Shown here piece after piece: positions 45,801 to 54,772 of a stretch of 64,000 bases of DNA. Each line of letters starts with the position of its first letter. The stretch's first letter is position 1. Below the pieces are notes generated by a model. The model worked only from the letters and a program-made list of their open reading frames with translations. It ran no database searches and was not told where the DNA came from. Source of the stretch: Pseudomonas sp. DTU12.3 (GTDB taxonomy: Bacteria > Pseudomonadota > Gammaproteobacteria > Pseudomonadales > Pseudomonadaceae); assembly GCF_004124275.1 (NCBI RefSeq), contig NZ_CP027218.1, positions 3,351,501 through 3,415,500 on the forward strand. Reading direction: 5' to 3'. Position numbers and translations under genes: made by a program.

Positions 45801-47303
45801 TCAGTTGATCCGCGGATGCTGCTGCACCAACTCCTTGCGCTTGGCTTCGAGCGCGGCGATCTCGGCGTCGATGTCTTCGATTTTCTGTTCGATGTTGTCG
45901 TGGTGTTCTTGCAGCAGTTCCTTGGCTTCTTCCAGATCGGAAGCTGCCGGGGCGGCGCCACGCAGCGGTTTGTTGGCGGTTTCCTTCATGGTCACGCCGG
46001 TGACCAGGCCGACCACGGCGATGACCATCAGGTAATACGCCGGCATGTAGAGATCGTTGGTGCTTTCGACCAGCCAGGCGACGATGGTCGGGGTCAGGCC
46101 AGCGATCAATACCGAAACGTTGAAAGCCGCCGCCAGCGCGCTGTAGCGGATGTGCGTGGGGAACATTGCCGGCAGGGTCGACGCCATGACGCCGATGAAG
46201 AAGTTCAGCAACACCGCCAGCATCAGCAGACCGGCGAAGATCAAGCCGATCTTGCCACTGTTAATCAGCATGAACGCCGGAATCGCCAAAATGAACAAGC
46301 CGATGCTGCCGACGACGATGAAAGGTTTGCGGCCGATCTTGTCGCTGATGAAACCGATCGCTGGCTGCACGAACAGCATGCCGACCATGATCGCGATGAT
46401 GATAAGCACGCCACGGTTTTCACTGTAATGCAGGTTGTGCGACAGGTAGCTCGGCATGTACGTCAGCAGCATGTAGTAGGTGACGTTGGTCACCGCCACC
46501 ACGCCGATGCAGGTCATCAGGCTTCGCCAGTGTTTGGTCGCGACCTCCTTGAACGACACTTTCGGGCCACGCGCGAGGCCTTCGCGGTCACCCTCCTCGA
46601 GCTTTTCAACGTGCTGCTGGAAAGCGGGAGTTTCTTCGAGGGCGTGACGCAGGTAGAGGCCGATCATGCCAAGGGGCAGGGCGAGGAAGAACGGCAGGCG
46701 CCAGCCCCATTCTTCGAACTTGGCTTCGCCCAGCGTCGTCGAGATCAGCACCACGACCCCGGCACCGAGGACGAAGCCGGCGATCGAGCCGAAGTCCAGC
46801 CAACTGCCGAGGAAACCACGTTTGCGATCCGGCGCATATTCGGCGACGAAGATCGACGCACCGGTGTACTCACCGCCCACCGAGAAACCCTGGGCCATTT
46901 TTGCCAGCAACAACAGGATCGGCGCCCAGATGCCAATCGAGGCATAAGACGGAATCAGGCCGATGGCGAAGGTGCTCAGCGACATGATGACGATGGTTGC
47001 AGCGAGGACTTTCTGCCGTCCGTACTTGTCGCCCAGGGCGCCGAAGAACAAGCCGCCCAAAGGCCGGATCAGGAAGGGCACCGAGAACGTCGCGAGCGCG
47101 GCGATCATCTGGGTGCCGGGATCGGCGCCGGGGAAGAACACTTTGCCGAGTACATAGGCGACGAAGCCGTAAACACCAAAGTCGAACCATTCCATGGCGT
47201 TGCCCAGAGCGGCGGCGGTGATCGCCTTGCGCATCTTGGCATCGTCGACAATGGTGATGTCGTTCAGGCCGATTGGCTTGACGGTTTTCTTGCGTGATTT
47301 CAT
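45801..47303 (-). CDS. proP: ProP-type proline/glycine betaine:H+ symporter
   Basis: This 500-residue MFS transporter of the metabolite:H+ symporter group has 12 spans and the motif GDKYGRQKVLAATIVIMSLS between spans 2 and 3. The C-terminal tail (about residues 455-497) is a charged coiled coil (ASDLEEAKELLQEHHDNIEQ, then KIEDIDAEIAALEAKRKELV), the hallmark of ProP osmosensing. It imports proline and betaines during osmotic stress. The ATG at 47303 is followed by MKSRKKTVKPIGLNDITIVD. An inverted repeat lies upstream at 47343-47359. Confidence 0.93.
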   Translation of the reverse strand: MKSRKKTVKPIGLNDITIVDDAKMRKAITAAALGNAMEWFDFGVYGFVAYVLGKVFFPGADPGTQMIAALATFSVPFLIRPLGGLFFGALGDKYGRQKVLAATIVIMSLSTFAIGLIPSYASIGIWAPILLLLAKMAQGFSVGGEYTGASIFVAEYAPDRKRGFLGSWLDFGSIAGFVLGAGVVVLISTTLGEAKFEEWGWRLPFFLALPLGMIGLYLRHALEETPAFQQHVEKLEEGDREGLARGPKVSFKEVATKHWRSLMTCIGVVAVTNVTYYMLLTYMPSYLSHNLHYSENRGVLIIIAIMVGMLFVQPAIGFISDKIGRKPFIVVGSIGLFILAIPAFMLINSGKIGLIFAGLLMLAVLLNFFIGVMASTLPAMFPTHIRYSALAAAFNVSVLIAGLTPTIVAWLVESTNDLYMPAYYLMVIAVVGLVTGVTMKETANKPLRGAAPAASDLEEAKELLQEHHDNIEQKIEDIDAEIAALEAKRKELVQQHPRIN

Positions 47304-47342
47304 CCGGGTCTTCTCTTTGCTGATCCATCTTGCCGCGTAGAT

Positions 47343-47359
47343 GCCATCGATTTGATGGC
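47343..47359. promoter_or_regulatory. Short inverted repeat upstream of proP
   Basis: GCCATC (47343-47348) and GATGGC (47354-47359) face each other around 5 bases, 40 bp upstream of the proP start. It may be an operator or an mRNA hairpin. The element is short and could be chance. Confidence 0.25.
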
Positions 47360-47442
47360 GCGTGCTCTTTGGCTCAGATACATGAGGACACGAAATAATT
47401 CACTACCTAGCGCATTTTTCCCCAATCACCCCAAAATCTCCC

Positions 47443-47552
47443 CGTAGGAGCTGCCGCAGGCTGCGATCTTTTGATCTTGGGACGCGGAGCGTCCCGGGCT
47501 GCATTCCCACGCAGAGCGTGGGAACGATCAACGCAGAGCGTGGGAGCGATCA
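47443..47552. repeat. Composite intergenic repeat, same as after selC
   Basis: A half REP (CGTAGGAGCTGCCGCAGGCT) is joined to the palindromic GGGACGCGGAGCGTCCC and CCCACGCAGAGCGTGGG block. The order matches 14366-14521, so a composite unit has been copied as a whole. It fills the space between proP and the GlxA-type regulator gene. Confidence 0.85.
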
Positions 47553-47572
47553 ACGTCGTCTGTGCGCGGGCT

Positions 47573-48658
47573 TTACTGCGCCAACCACTCCAACGCAATC
47601 CCGACTCTGGACGTCTGCCGGCGATCCGTCGGCTGAACTGCAGTCTGGCCATCCATCTGCCGACGATAACCATTCGGGCTGACCCCCAGATGCTTTTGAA
47701 ACGCCCGACGCATGCGCTCTTCGCGGCCAAAACCAACGGTTTCGGCAATGCGCTTGATCGGCTCATGGGTGCTTTTCAGCAGTCGACCCGCCGCCTCCAG
47801 CCGCACGTGCTCGACCGCTTGCGCGGGTGTCTGCCCAGTGGCAGCAACATACGCACGGGCGAAGTGGCGCGGGCTCATGCCGAATTGCTCGGCCAGCCGT
47901 TCGACGCGCAAATCACCCTTCAGGTTAGCGGCAATCCATGCATGCAGACGGGCCAGACGTACGTCTGGGTCGGTGCGCAAGGCGTTGGATTGCGCGTTGA
48001 GTGAAGCGCTCAGTTGCGGATGTTCCGCGCCACGCCACAAAAATACGGTGAAATACCGCGCCAATGTCAGCGCTGCTTGCGCGCCGAGGTCCTGTTCCAC
48101 CAAGCCAAGAGCGAGGTCGATGCCCGCGGTGGCGCCGCCGCACGTCCACAGATTGTCGTCGTGCAGGTACAACGCATCGGTCTGACAGCGCACCGCCGGG
48201 TAGCGCGCCTGTAGTTCAGCGGCGAATTTCCAGTGCGTCACCACTTGCCGACCATCGAGCAACCCGGCGGCGGCCAGGGCGAACGTGCCGGTGCCGATCG
48301 AGCACAGCCGGCGGATCTGCGCCGAGCGAACGCGCAGCCAGTCACAGGCCTGTTGATCGGCCTCCAGCGCGGCCATGCCCGGACCGCCCGCAACGATCAG
48401 GGTGTCGATCACCGGGGCGAGCTGGTCGATCTGCTCAAGCGAGCACGTCGACACCGTAATCCCCGAGATCGACATGACCGCGCCACCCTGCGGCGACGCC
48501 ATCAGCAACCGATAGGGCGGCTGGCTGCTGAAGTGGCCGCCCAACACGCGCGGTATCGCCGCGAAGACTTCCAGCGGCCCGGCCGCATTGAGTAACAACA
48601 GGTCATCGAAGGCCAACACCACGACGGTGCGCAACGGTTGCGGCGCGATGTCCGCCAT
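47573..48658 (-). CDS. GlxA-type transcriptional regulator (DJ-1/PfpI + AraC)
   Basis: This 361-residue regulator has an N-terminal DJ-1/PfpI-like domain (VVVLAFDDLLLLNAAGPLEV, DTLIVAGGPGMAALEADQQA) and a C-terminal AraC helix-turn-helix pair (LAEQFGMSPRHFARAYVAAT, IKRIAETVGFGREERMRRAF). Members often control choline, carnitine or arginine catabolism. The ATG at 48658 is preferred because it matches the family and leaves room for a divergent promoter; an in-frame ATG at 48709 would add 17 residues. Neither has a clear Shine-Dalgarno. The divergent target is a small protein plus the arylsulfotransferase-like gene. Confidence 0.85.
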   Translation of the reverse strand: MADIAPQPLRTVVVLAFDDLLLLNAAGPLEVFAAIPRVLGGHFSSQPPYRLLMASPQGGAVMSISGITVSTCSLEQIDQLAPVIDTLIVAGGPGMAALEADQQACDWLRVRSAQIRRLCSIGTGTFALAAAGLLDGRQVVTHWKFAAELQARYPAVRCQTDALYLHDDNLWTCGGATAGIDLALGLVEQDLGAQAALTLARYFTVFLWRGAEHPQLSASLNAQSNALRTDPDVRLARLHAWIAANLKGDLRVERLAEQFGMSPRHFARAYVAATGQTPAQAVEHVRLEAAGRLLKSTHEPIKRIAETVGFGREERMRRAFQKHLGVSPNGYRRQMDGQTAVQPTDRRQTSRVGIALEWLAQ

Positions 48659-48742
48659 GGCAGCAAAGGAGGGGTGTTTGGCATGGAGCGGCACGGCGGG
48701 CCTCGACATACTGAATTCACTGCAAAAAACGAGGGCACGACA

Positions 48743-48898
48743 ATGCCGGTAAAACCTCTAGCTGCCAAGTATTCGCTGACCCGCCACGTCGCCCTGTACC
48801 TGAACGCGCTGGCTGCTACCGCTGAGACCACGCTGACGTTACAGGTCGAGCAAATCTTCGACGACCGCTTCAACAAGCTGCTGCCGAACAACCCGTAA
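48743..48898 (+). CDS. Small hypothetical protein, 51 aa
   Basis: The ATG at 48743 has GAGGG about 8 bases upstream. The 51-residue product (MPVKPLAAKYSLTRHVALYL..., IFDDRFNKLLPNNP) has a helical N-terminal part and no signal. It begins the transcript divergent from the GlxA-type regulator and is followed after 61 bp by the arylsulfotransferase-like gene. No family is recognised. Confidence 0.55.
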   Translation: MPVKPLAAKYSLTRHVALYLNALAATAETTLTLQVEQIFDDRFNKLLPNNP

Positions 48899-48959
48899 CC
48901 CACTCAGTTCACCTTGCCGCGTTGCAGGCGGCGGGGATTTTCACGCCTGGAGAAAAGTC

Positions 48960-50078
48960 ATGCCTAATCTCGAAACCACCACCCTCAAGCGGCGCAAAAC
49001 CGGTCTGATCGCTGTCGATCATGCCCGCAGTGCCGGCGGTTACACGCTATTCGCCCCGCAAACGGCGGACGGCAATGTGTTCCTGATCGACCTCGACGGC
49101 GAAGTCGTGCACCGCTGGAAACTGCCGCAACGTCCCGGTCGTGACGCGGTGATTCTGGCCAACGGCAACCTAGGCTACAACGGCAACCATCCCGATTCGC
49201 CGGACCTGTTCCCGGGCTGGTCGGTGTGGCACGGCGGTGCTTTCAGCGAAGTTACCCCCGAGGGCGAAGTGGTCTGGCAGCACACCGATCTGCTCCATCA
49301 CCACGATGCGCAGTGGCTGGATAACGGACATCTGCTCTACACCACGGCCGAGCCGTTGAGCGCAGAGCTGGCCAAACGCGTGGTCGGCGGGATTCCCGGC
49401 AGCGAGGCGCCAGGCGGGGTGATTTATGCCGACGTGGTCAAGGAGATAGATCGTCAAGGCAATGTGGTCTGGCAGTGGCGCAGCTGGGAGCACCTGCGAC
49501 CTGAAGACTATCCGCTGCACTCGGCCTTCGAACGGCATCACTGGCCAATGACCAATGCGGTCACGCCGGGCCGCGACGGCAAGGTGATCCTCAGCCTGCG
49601 CAGCGTGTCTTCGGTGATTGCCGTGCAACGTGGCAGCGGTGAAGTGTTGTGGCGTCTGGGCCACGATCTGGTGGCCCAGCAACATTGCCCAAGCGAACTG
49701 GAAAACGGCAACGTGCTGGTCTTCGACAACGGCATCTTCCGTCCGCACGTGAGCATGCCGCACTCGCGCATCGTCGAAATCAACCCGCACACGCAACGCA
49801 TCGAATGGCAATACGCTGACACCCCTGGCTATGCGTTTTTCACCCCGTTCATGGGCGGTGCACAGCGTTTGCACAACGGCAACACGCTGATCACCGAAGC
49901 CAATTTCGGTCGACTGTTCGAAGTGACGCCTGCCGGCGAGGTGGTGTGGGAATACGTCAATCCGCACTTCGCGACCTATCCCGATGCCGCCTCCCGACGT
50001 TATCTGCCGGGCGAGAACAACGCGATCTTCCGTGCCCACCGTTATCAGCGCGCAGACCTTGCATGGCTGCGTGACTGA
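48960..50078 (+). CDS. Arylsulfotransferase (ASST)-like beta-propeller protein
   Basis: This 372-residue protein of the arylsulfotransferase-type propeller family has repeated blade motifs (NVFLIDLDGEVVHRWKLP, TPEGEVVWQHTDLLHHHDAQ, NVLVFDNGIFRPHVSMPHSR, then TPAGEVVWEYVNPHF). Known ASST enzymes move sulfate between phenols and act in the periplasm, but no signal peptide is visible here (MPNLETTTLKRRKTGLIAVD). It may be cytoplasmic and its reaction is uncertain. It follows the 51-aa gene and is divergent from the GlxA-type regulator. Confidence 0.78.
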   Translation: MPNLETTTLKRRKTGLIAVDHARSAGGYTLFAPQTADGNVFLIDLDGEVVHRWKLPQRPGRDAVILANGNLGYNGNHPDSPDLFPGWSVWHGGAFSEVTPEGEVVWQHTDLLHHHDAQWLDNGHLLYTTAEPLSAELAKRVVGGIPGSEAPGGVIYADVVKEIDRQGNVVWQWRSWEHLRPEDYPLHSAFERHHWPMTNAVTPGRDGKVILSLRSVSSVIAVQRGSGEVLWRLGHDLVAQQHCPSELENGNVLVFDNGIFRPHVSMPHSRIVEINPHTQRIEWQYADTPGYAFFTPFMGGAQRLHNGNTLITEANFGRLFEVTPAGEVVWEYVNPHFATYPDAASRRYLPGENNAIFRAHRYQRADLAWLRD

Positions 50079-50132
50079 CGACGCCGCGAACGCTGGGCAT
50101 GACCGCGCGCTACGATTTTTGAGCGGGCGACG

Positions 50133-50882
50133 CTATAAGTTGCCGACGCCACCGTCGACCAACAGCTCGCTGCCCACCACGTACGTCGATTCGTCCGAGG
50201 CCAGGTAAACCGCAGCTTTCGCCAGTTCCCACGGGGTGCCCATCCGGCCGATGGGCACCAATTGGCGGATTCGTTCACGCAACGCATCCTGCTCGGCGGC
50301 GGGCAAGCCAAGCTTGTCCAGCGCCGCCGTTTCAGTAGGGCCGGGGCTGAGTCCGTTGACGCGGATGCCGCGCCCGATCAGCTCGCCGGAAAGCGTCCGC
50401 GCCAAGGACAACAGACCCGCCTTGCTCGCGGCATAGGCGTTGCTCTGGGCGAGTCCGATTCTGGCGGCGACCGAACCACAGAGAATCACCGACGATGGAT
50501 TCGCCAGCAACGGCAGCAGTGCCTTGATCAGGAAGAACGGGCCTTTGAGATTGGTCTGCATGAGCTGATCCCAGCTCGCTTCGTCCCAGTCCTCGATCGA
50601 GCGGTGCGTGACGTCACCGGCGTTGATGAACAACACGTCCAGCCGCGACCACTGTTCGCCAATCTGTCGGGCCAATGCCAACTGGCCTGCGACATCACCG
50701 GCATCGCTGCGAATGGCGAGGATACGTTCGCCGAATTCTTCCCTGACGGCCGCCAGGGCTTCTTCGCTGCGTCCGGTGACCGCAACGGTTGCACCTTCCT
50801 CGAGGAACTGGCGCGCGGTTTCCAGGCCAATGCCCGCCGTGCCGCCGGTGATCAACGCGAATTTGTTTTTCAGTCTCGACAT
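50133..50882 (-). CDS. Short-chain dehydrogenase/reductase
   Basis: This 249-residue classical SDR has TGGTAGIGLETA for cofactor binding, NAGDVTHRS, a catalytic Ser in ILCGSVAARIG, and YAASKAGLLSLA with the Tyr-x3-Lys pair. PGPTETAALDKLG follows. The ATG at 50882 has AGGG 9 bases upstream, while another at 50891 is the codon of a poorer start. It is divergent from an HxlR-type regulator, so the pair may respond to a small electrophile or quinone, as seen in similar pairs. The substrate is unknown. Confidence 0.88.
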   Translation of the reverse strand: MSRLKNKFALITGGTAGIGLETARQFLEEGATVAVTGRSEEALAAVREEFGERILAIRSDAGDVAGQLALARQIGEQWSRLDVLFINAGDVTHRSIEDWDEASWDQLMQTNLKGPFFLIKALLPLLANPSSVILCGSVAARIGLAQSNAYAASKAGLLSLARTLSGELIGRGIRVNGLSPGPTETAALDKLGLPAAEQDALRERIRQLVPIGRMGTPWELAKAAVYLASDESTYVVGSELLVDGGVGNL

Positions 50883-50983
50883 GTGCTGCATCCCTGTAAT
50901 GAGCTGGAGAGGCCATTCTCAGAGCGTTAGTATCCTTTGACCAGTAGGCACCTTTTGCATACCAAGGCACGGATGTGATCCTC

Positions 50984-51349
50984 ATGAACAAACAATCAGC
51001 ACTGCAAACTGCGATACCGAGCTGTCCGATGGTGGACTTCGTCAGCCTGATCTCCGGCAAGTGGGCGATTCCGATTCTTTATCGGTTGATCGTGCTCGAT
51101 TGCCCGGTGCGTTTCAGTGAATTGCAGCGCGCCGTCGCGCCGATTACCCAGAAAGAACTGACCCGGCAACTGCGCCTGTTCGAACAGCGCGGGCTGGTGA
51201 CGCGCACGGTGTACGCCCAGGTGCCACCGCGCGTGGAGTACCGGATCACGGCGCTGGGCCAGACACTGCGCGAGACATTGGACTCCTTGGCGCAGTGGAT
51301 GCGCGTGAATGCCGATCAACTGCGAGATCCCGTGGTTCGCAGCGTCTGA
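50984..51349 (+). CDS. HxlR-family transcriptional regulator
   Basis: This winged-helix regulator of about 121 residues has the HxlR motifs LISGKWAIPILYRLIVLDCP, RFSELQRAVAPITQKELTRQ and RLFEQRGLVTRTVYAQVPPR, with VEYRITALGQTL. A Cys near the N-terminus (AIPSCPMVDF) occurs in redox-sensing family members, though this role is not shown. A GTG at 50975 is an alternative start with AAGG upstream. It is divergent from the SDR gene, with about 100 bp between the starts. Confidence 0.88.
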   Translation: MNKQSALQTAIPSCPMVDFVSLISGKWAIPILYRLIVLDCPVRFSELQRAVAPITQKELTRQLRLFEQRGLVTRTVYAQVPPRVEYRITALGQTLRETLDSLAQWMRVNADQLRDPVVRSV

Positions 51350-51384
51350 GGCTTTTTCATATGCACGGTCAGGTGGGTTGCTCG

Positions 51385-51436
51385 CGTGAAATTTATTCTG
51401 TAGATTTTCATGAAATTATAAAAAGATAATTTCACG
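51385..51436. promoter_or_regulatory. TGAAAT half-sites upstream of the puu genes
   Basis: CGTGAAATT (51385-51393) and its complement AATTTCACG (51428-51436) flank a central palindrome TTTCATGAAA (51406-51415). All lie in the 96 bp before puuB, with the last site overlapping the promoter or leader. A PuuR-type operator is likely, since puuR is in the operon. Confidence 0.45.
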
Positions 51437-51445
51437 AGGTCGCGA

Positions 51446-52735
51446 ATGTTTCAGCAATCCACGCAGCACGTCGACAGCTATTACGCCCACAGTTGCGCCG
51501 ATATCCTGTGCACCCGACCTGCGCTGGAAGGCGAACAACAGACTGACGTTGTGATCATCGGCGCAGGCTTCAGTGGCCTGCACACAGCGTTGCGCCTGGC
51601 GCTGGCCGGTAAACGCGTGACCTTGTTGGAGGCCAGTCGGGTGGCGTGGGCTGCCTCGGGGCGCAATGGCGGGCAGGCGATTCTCGGCTGGTCGTGCGAC
51701 ATGCCGCCGCTGGAAGCTGCACTGGGTCATGAACGGGCCAGGCGCCTGTGGGATGGCATGCGCTGGGCTGCCGAGGAATTGCGGGCGTTGCCGGCGCGCC
51801 ATGATTTCGATTGTGATTATCGTCCCGGCCATTTGTGGACGTCGGTCATGCCGCGTCGGGTCAGCCTGCTGCGCGAATGGCAACACGAGGCCAGCCACAA
51901 ATGGGGCCACGACGCCTTGCAGTTCATCCCTCGTGAAGAGCTGCCGGCGTGGGTCGCCAGTGATCGTTATCAGGCCGGGCTGTACGACCCGGAAGGTGCG
52001 CACCTTAATCCTTTGAAACTGGCCCTCGGCCTCACCGCCGCCATCGAGCGTGCCGGCGGCCAGATTCATGAACAAAGCAAAGCGCTCAATTATCAGGAGG
52101 AGGGCAGTGGTTTTCGGGTCAACACCGAGCGTGGTTCGGTTCGCGCCGATGTGCTGATCCTCGCCTGCAACGCTTATCTGGATGAACTCGATCCGCAACT
52201 GTCCAGCTGCATCTTGCCGGTGGGCACTTATCAAGTCGCCACGGCGCCACTGACAGCCGAACAAGCCTGCACATTGCTGCCGAGTAACGTCTGCGTGACC
52301 GACAACCAGTTCGTCCTCGATTACTTCCGGCGTACCCCCGATCACCGTCTGTTGTTCGGCGGCGGCTGCACCTATCTCGGCGGTATGCCCAAGGATATCG
52401 CGGCGGCGACCCGGCCATTTCTGCAACGCGTTTTCCCGCAACTGAAAGGCGTCGACGTTGAATTCGCCTGGGGCGGGCACATCGATCTGACCCTCAAACG
52501 CACGCCTGATGTCGGACGCGAGGGCAACCGGTACTGGCTGCAAGGTTATTCCGGCCACGGCGTGTTGCCGACGCTGGCCGCCGCCCGCGCGGTATCTGAT
52601 GCGATTCTCGGCGACGCCGACGAGTTGGCGTTGTACCAAGGCCTGAGCAACGGCCGTTTCCCCGGCGGCAAACACTTCGCGGCGCCGCTGGAAGCCATCG
52701 GCAAAGCCTGGTATCGACTGCGCGACAGCGTCTGA
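51446..52735 (+). CDS. puuB: FAD-dependent amine oxidase, PuuB-like
   Basis: This 429-residue DAO-type flavoenzyme has the FAD-binding motif VVIIGAGFSGLHTALRLALA (residues about 35-54), followed by VTLLEASRVAWAASGRNGGQ. It has the C-terminal NRYWLQGYSGHGVLPTLAAA typical of gamma-glutamylputrescine oxidase. In the Puu route it oxidises gamma-glutamylputrescine to the aldehyde with release of ammonia and peroxide. It is followed by puuR and puuA-like genes, which supports the call. The flavin and amine specificity are inferred. Confidence 0.88.
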   Translation: MFQQSTQHVDSYYAHSCADILCTRPALEGEQQTDVVIIGAGFSGLHTALRLALAGKRVTLLEASRVAWAASGRNGGQAILGWSCDMPPLEAALGHERARRLWDGMRWAAEELRALPARHDFDCDYRPGHLWTSVMPRRVSLLREWQHEASHKWGHDALQFIPREELPAWVASDRYQAGLYDPEGAHLNPLKLALGLTAAIERAGGQIHEQSKALNYQEEGSGFRVNTERGSVRADVLILACNAYLDELDPQLSSCILPVGTYQVATAPLTAEQACTLLPSNVCVTDNQFVLDYFRRTPDHRLLFGGGCTYLGGMPKDIAAATRPFLQRVFPQLKGVDVEFAWGGHIDLTLKRTPDVGREGNRYWLQGYSGHGVLPTLAAARAVSDAILGDADELALYQGLSNGRFPGGKHFAAPLEAIGKAWYRLRDSV

Positions 52736-52772
52736 TGAGACATTTTGCGGAGCCTTTTCTGGAACCCCGACC

Positions 52773-53330
52773 ATGAACAAGCAAGAAGAAATTGCCGCGC
52801 TGGCGATCCTCATCCACGACCTGCGCAAACACAAGAAGTGCACCCTTAAGGAACTGGCCGACAGGATCGGGCGCTCGGTGGGTTTTCTCTCGCAAGTCGA
52901 GCGCGGCCTGTCACGGCCAACCGTCGCCGACCTGACCGCGATCAGCGAAACCTTTGGCGTGCCGACCACCTACTTCTACAGCCTGCCCAAGCCCAAAGAG
53001 TTGCCGTGGGTGACGCGCCCGGACGAGCGCCGCACGTTGTATTACGCCAACGGCATTACCGACATTCTGGTGTCGCCACAGATGCGCGCCTCGTTCTCGA
53101 TGCTCGAAAGTCATCTGGAAGCAGGCGCCAGCAGTGGCGACCGGCATTTGACGGACAGCTCGGAGCAGGGCGGTTACGTGCTCGAAGGCGAGCTGACGCT
53201 GTGGCTCGGCGATGACCCGGAACCGACCACGCTGAAGGCCGGCGACAGCTTTCAGTTCGACAGCCACACCCGTTGCCGCTACGGCAATCTCACCGAACAG
53301 CTCACGCGAGTGCTGTGGGTCTACACCTGA
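52773..53330 (+). CDS. puuR: XRE-cupin transcriptional regulator, PuuR-like
   Basis: This 185-residue repressor-type protein has an HTH_XRE domain at about 20-60 (LKELADRIGRSVGFLSQVER, GLSRPTVADLTAISETFGV) and a cupin domain at about 105-180 (EQGGYVLEGELTLWLGDDPE, LKAGDSFQFDSHTRC). PuuR of E. coli has the same plan and represses puu genes, with putrescine as inducer. It sits between puuB and the glutamine synthetase-like gene and is likely part of one transcript. Confidence 0.88.
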   Translation: MNKQEEIAALAILIHDLRKHKKCTLKELADRIGRSVGFLSQVERGLSRPTVADLTAISETFGVPTTYFYSLPKPKELPWVTRPDERRTLYYANGITDILVSPQMRASFSMLESHLEAGASSGDRHLTDSSEQGGYVLEGELTLWLGDDPEPTTLKAGDSFQFDSHTRCRYGNLTEQLTRVLWVYT

Positions 53331-53342
53331 GAACAATAAAGG

Positions 53343-54698
53343 ATGAACACGATGGACGCTGTCTGCGCCGACCTGCTGGCTGAAGTGCGTGCGTTTCGCC
53401 AACAACACCCTGAAGTGCGTTATGTCGAGCTGATTTCCCTGGACATCCCCGGGCATTTTTACGGCAAGCGCTATCCCGTCGACATGCTCGAAAAAGTCGC
53501 GGCGGGCAGTGCACTCAAATTGCCGCAGAACTGCGTGTTGCTGGGCGTGCAGGGCGGGCTGTTCAAGATTGGCGATTACTGCTTCAACGACGGCGATCCG
53601 GATGCGCTGCGGCGGTTGGTGCCGGGCACATTGAAACCGGTGACCTGGGAAGCGCAGCCGCTGGGACAGATGTTGATCACCTCGGACGGCACCGAAAAGC
53701 CGATTGAATTCGAACCGCGTGAAGTCCTCGCGCAGGTGCTGAACCGGCTGGCACGCAAAGGCATTCATCCGGTGGTGGCGTTTGAGCTGGAGTTTTATCT
53801 GTTCGATAAAAAGCTGCGCGACGGTCTGCCGCAATTCCCCCGTGACGAACTGAGCGACGACGCTGATGATCAGCCGAACATGCACATTGAACGCCTGTCG
53901 CGGTTTGCCCCGGTGCTGGATGACATGGTCGAGGCGACGCGGGCGCAAGGCATCGATGCCACGGTGATCACTGCGGAGCTTGGGCCGGGTCAGTTCGAAA
54001 TCAATTTCGGCCACCTCGATGACGGTTTGCGTGCGGCCGATTGGTCGGCGTTGTTCTGCCGCAGTACGCGCGGGGTTGCCCTCAAACACGGCTATCGCGC
54101 CAGTTTCATGGCCAAACCTTATTTGCAGCACCCGGGCAGCGGCATGCATGTGCATGTCAGCCTGTACGACGCGGCGGGCAATAATCTGCTCGCGGCGAAT
54201 CAGCAACAGCCGTTGCGCCATGCCGTGGCGGGGTGCCTGGAATTGTTGCCGCACAGCATGCCGATCTTCGCCCCGAACCAGAACGCCATGCGCCGTTTGG
54301 GCGGCACGGTCAATACGGCGACCCAGGCGAGTTGGGGCTTTGAGGATCGCGATGCCTGCTTGCGCATTCCTGAATCGGACGCGAAGAACCTGCGCATCGA
54401 ATATCGCCTCGCCGGAGCGGATGCCAATCCGTATCTGGTGCTGGCAGCGATTCTGGTGGGCATGGAACATGGGCTGCAAGCACGCAAAGAGCCGATTGCG
54501 CCGCTGAATGAGGATCGCAGCAGCGGCATTGATTTCCCCAAGGAGATGTTTGAAGCCGTGCGCGCAATGCAGCATCAGCCGCAGTTGCGTGAAGGCTTGG
54601 GTGCCGAGTTTGTCGATGTCTATTGCGAGAACAAACGCCAGGATCATCAGGCGTTCATGCAGGAGATCAATGCGCGGGAGTATCGGTGGTATTTGTGA
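53343..54698 (+). CDS. puuA: Glutamine synthetase family, gamma-glutamylputrescine synthetase-like
   Basis: This 451-residue glutamine synthetase-fold enzyme has motifs including VAFELEFYLFD, GPGQFEINFGHLDDG, PGSGMHVHVSLYDAAGNN and NPYLVLAAILVGMEHG. The context with puuB and puuR points to PuuA, which ligates glutamate to putrescine using ATP. Specificity cannot be proved, because Pseudomonas has several glutamine synthetase-like paralogues for different polyamines and ethanolamine. It lies 12 bp after puuR. Confidence 0.86.
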   Translation: MNTMDAVCADLLAEVRAFRQQHPEVRYVELISLDIPGHFYGKRYPVDMLEKVAAGSALKLPQNCVLLGVQGGLFKIGDYCFNDGDPDALRRLVPGTLKPVTWEAQPLGQMLITSDGTEKPIEFEPREVLAQVLNRLARKGIHPVVAFELEFYLFDKKLRDGLPQFPRDELSDDADDQPNMHIERLSRFAPVLDDMVEATRAQGIDATVITAELGPGQFEINFGHLDDGLRAADWSALFCRSTRGVALKHGYRASFMAKPYLQHPGSGMHVHVSLYDAAGNNLLAANQQQPLRHAVAGCLELLPHSMPIFAPNQNAMRRLGGTVNTATQASWGFEDRDACLRIPESDAKNLRIEYRLAGADANPYLVLAAILVGMEHGLQARKEPIAPLNEDRSSGIDFPKEMFEAVRAMQHQPQLREGLGAEFVDVYCENKRQDHQAFMQEINAREYRWYL

Positions 54699-54772
54699 TT
54701 GATCTTGTAATATCTTGAAACATTCGACCGAAGGCAGGGGTCAACAGAGTTCATCCCCTGCCAGAAGTCCCC

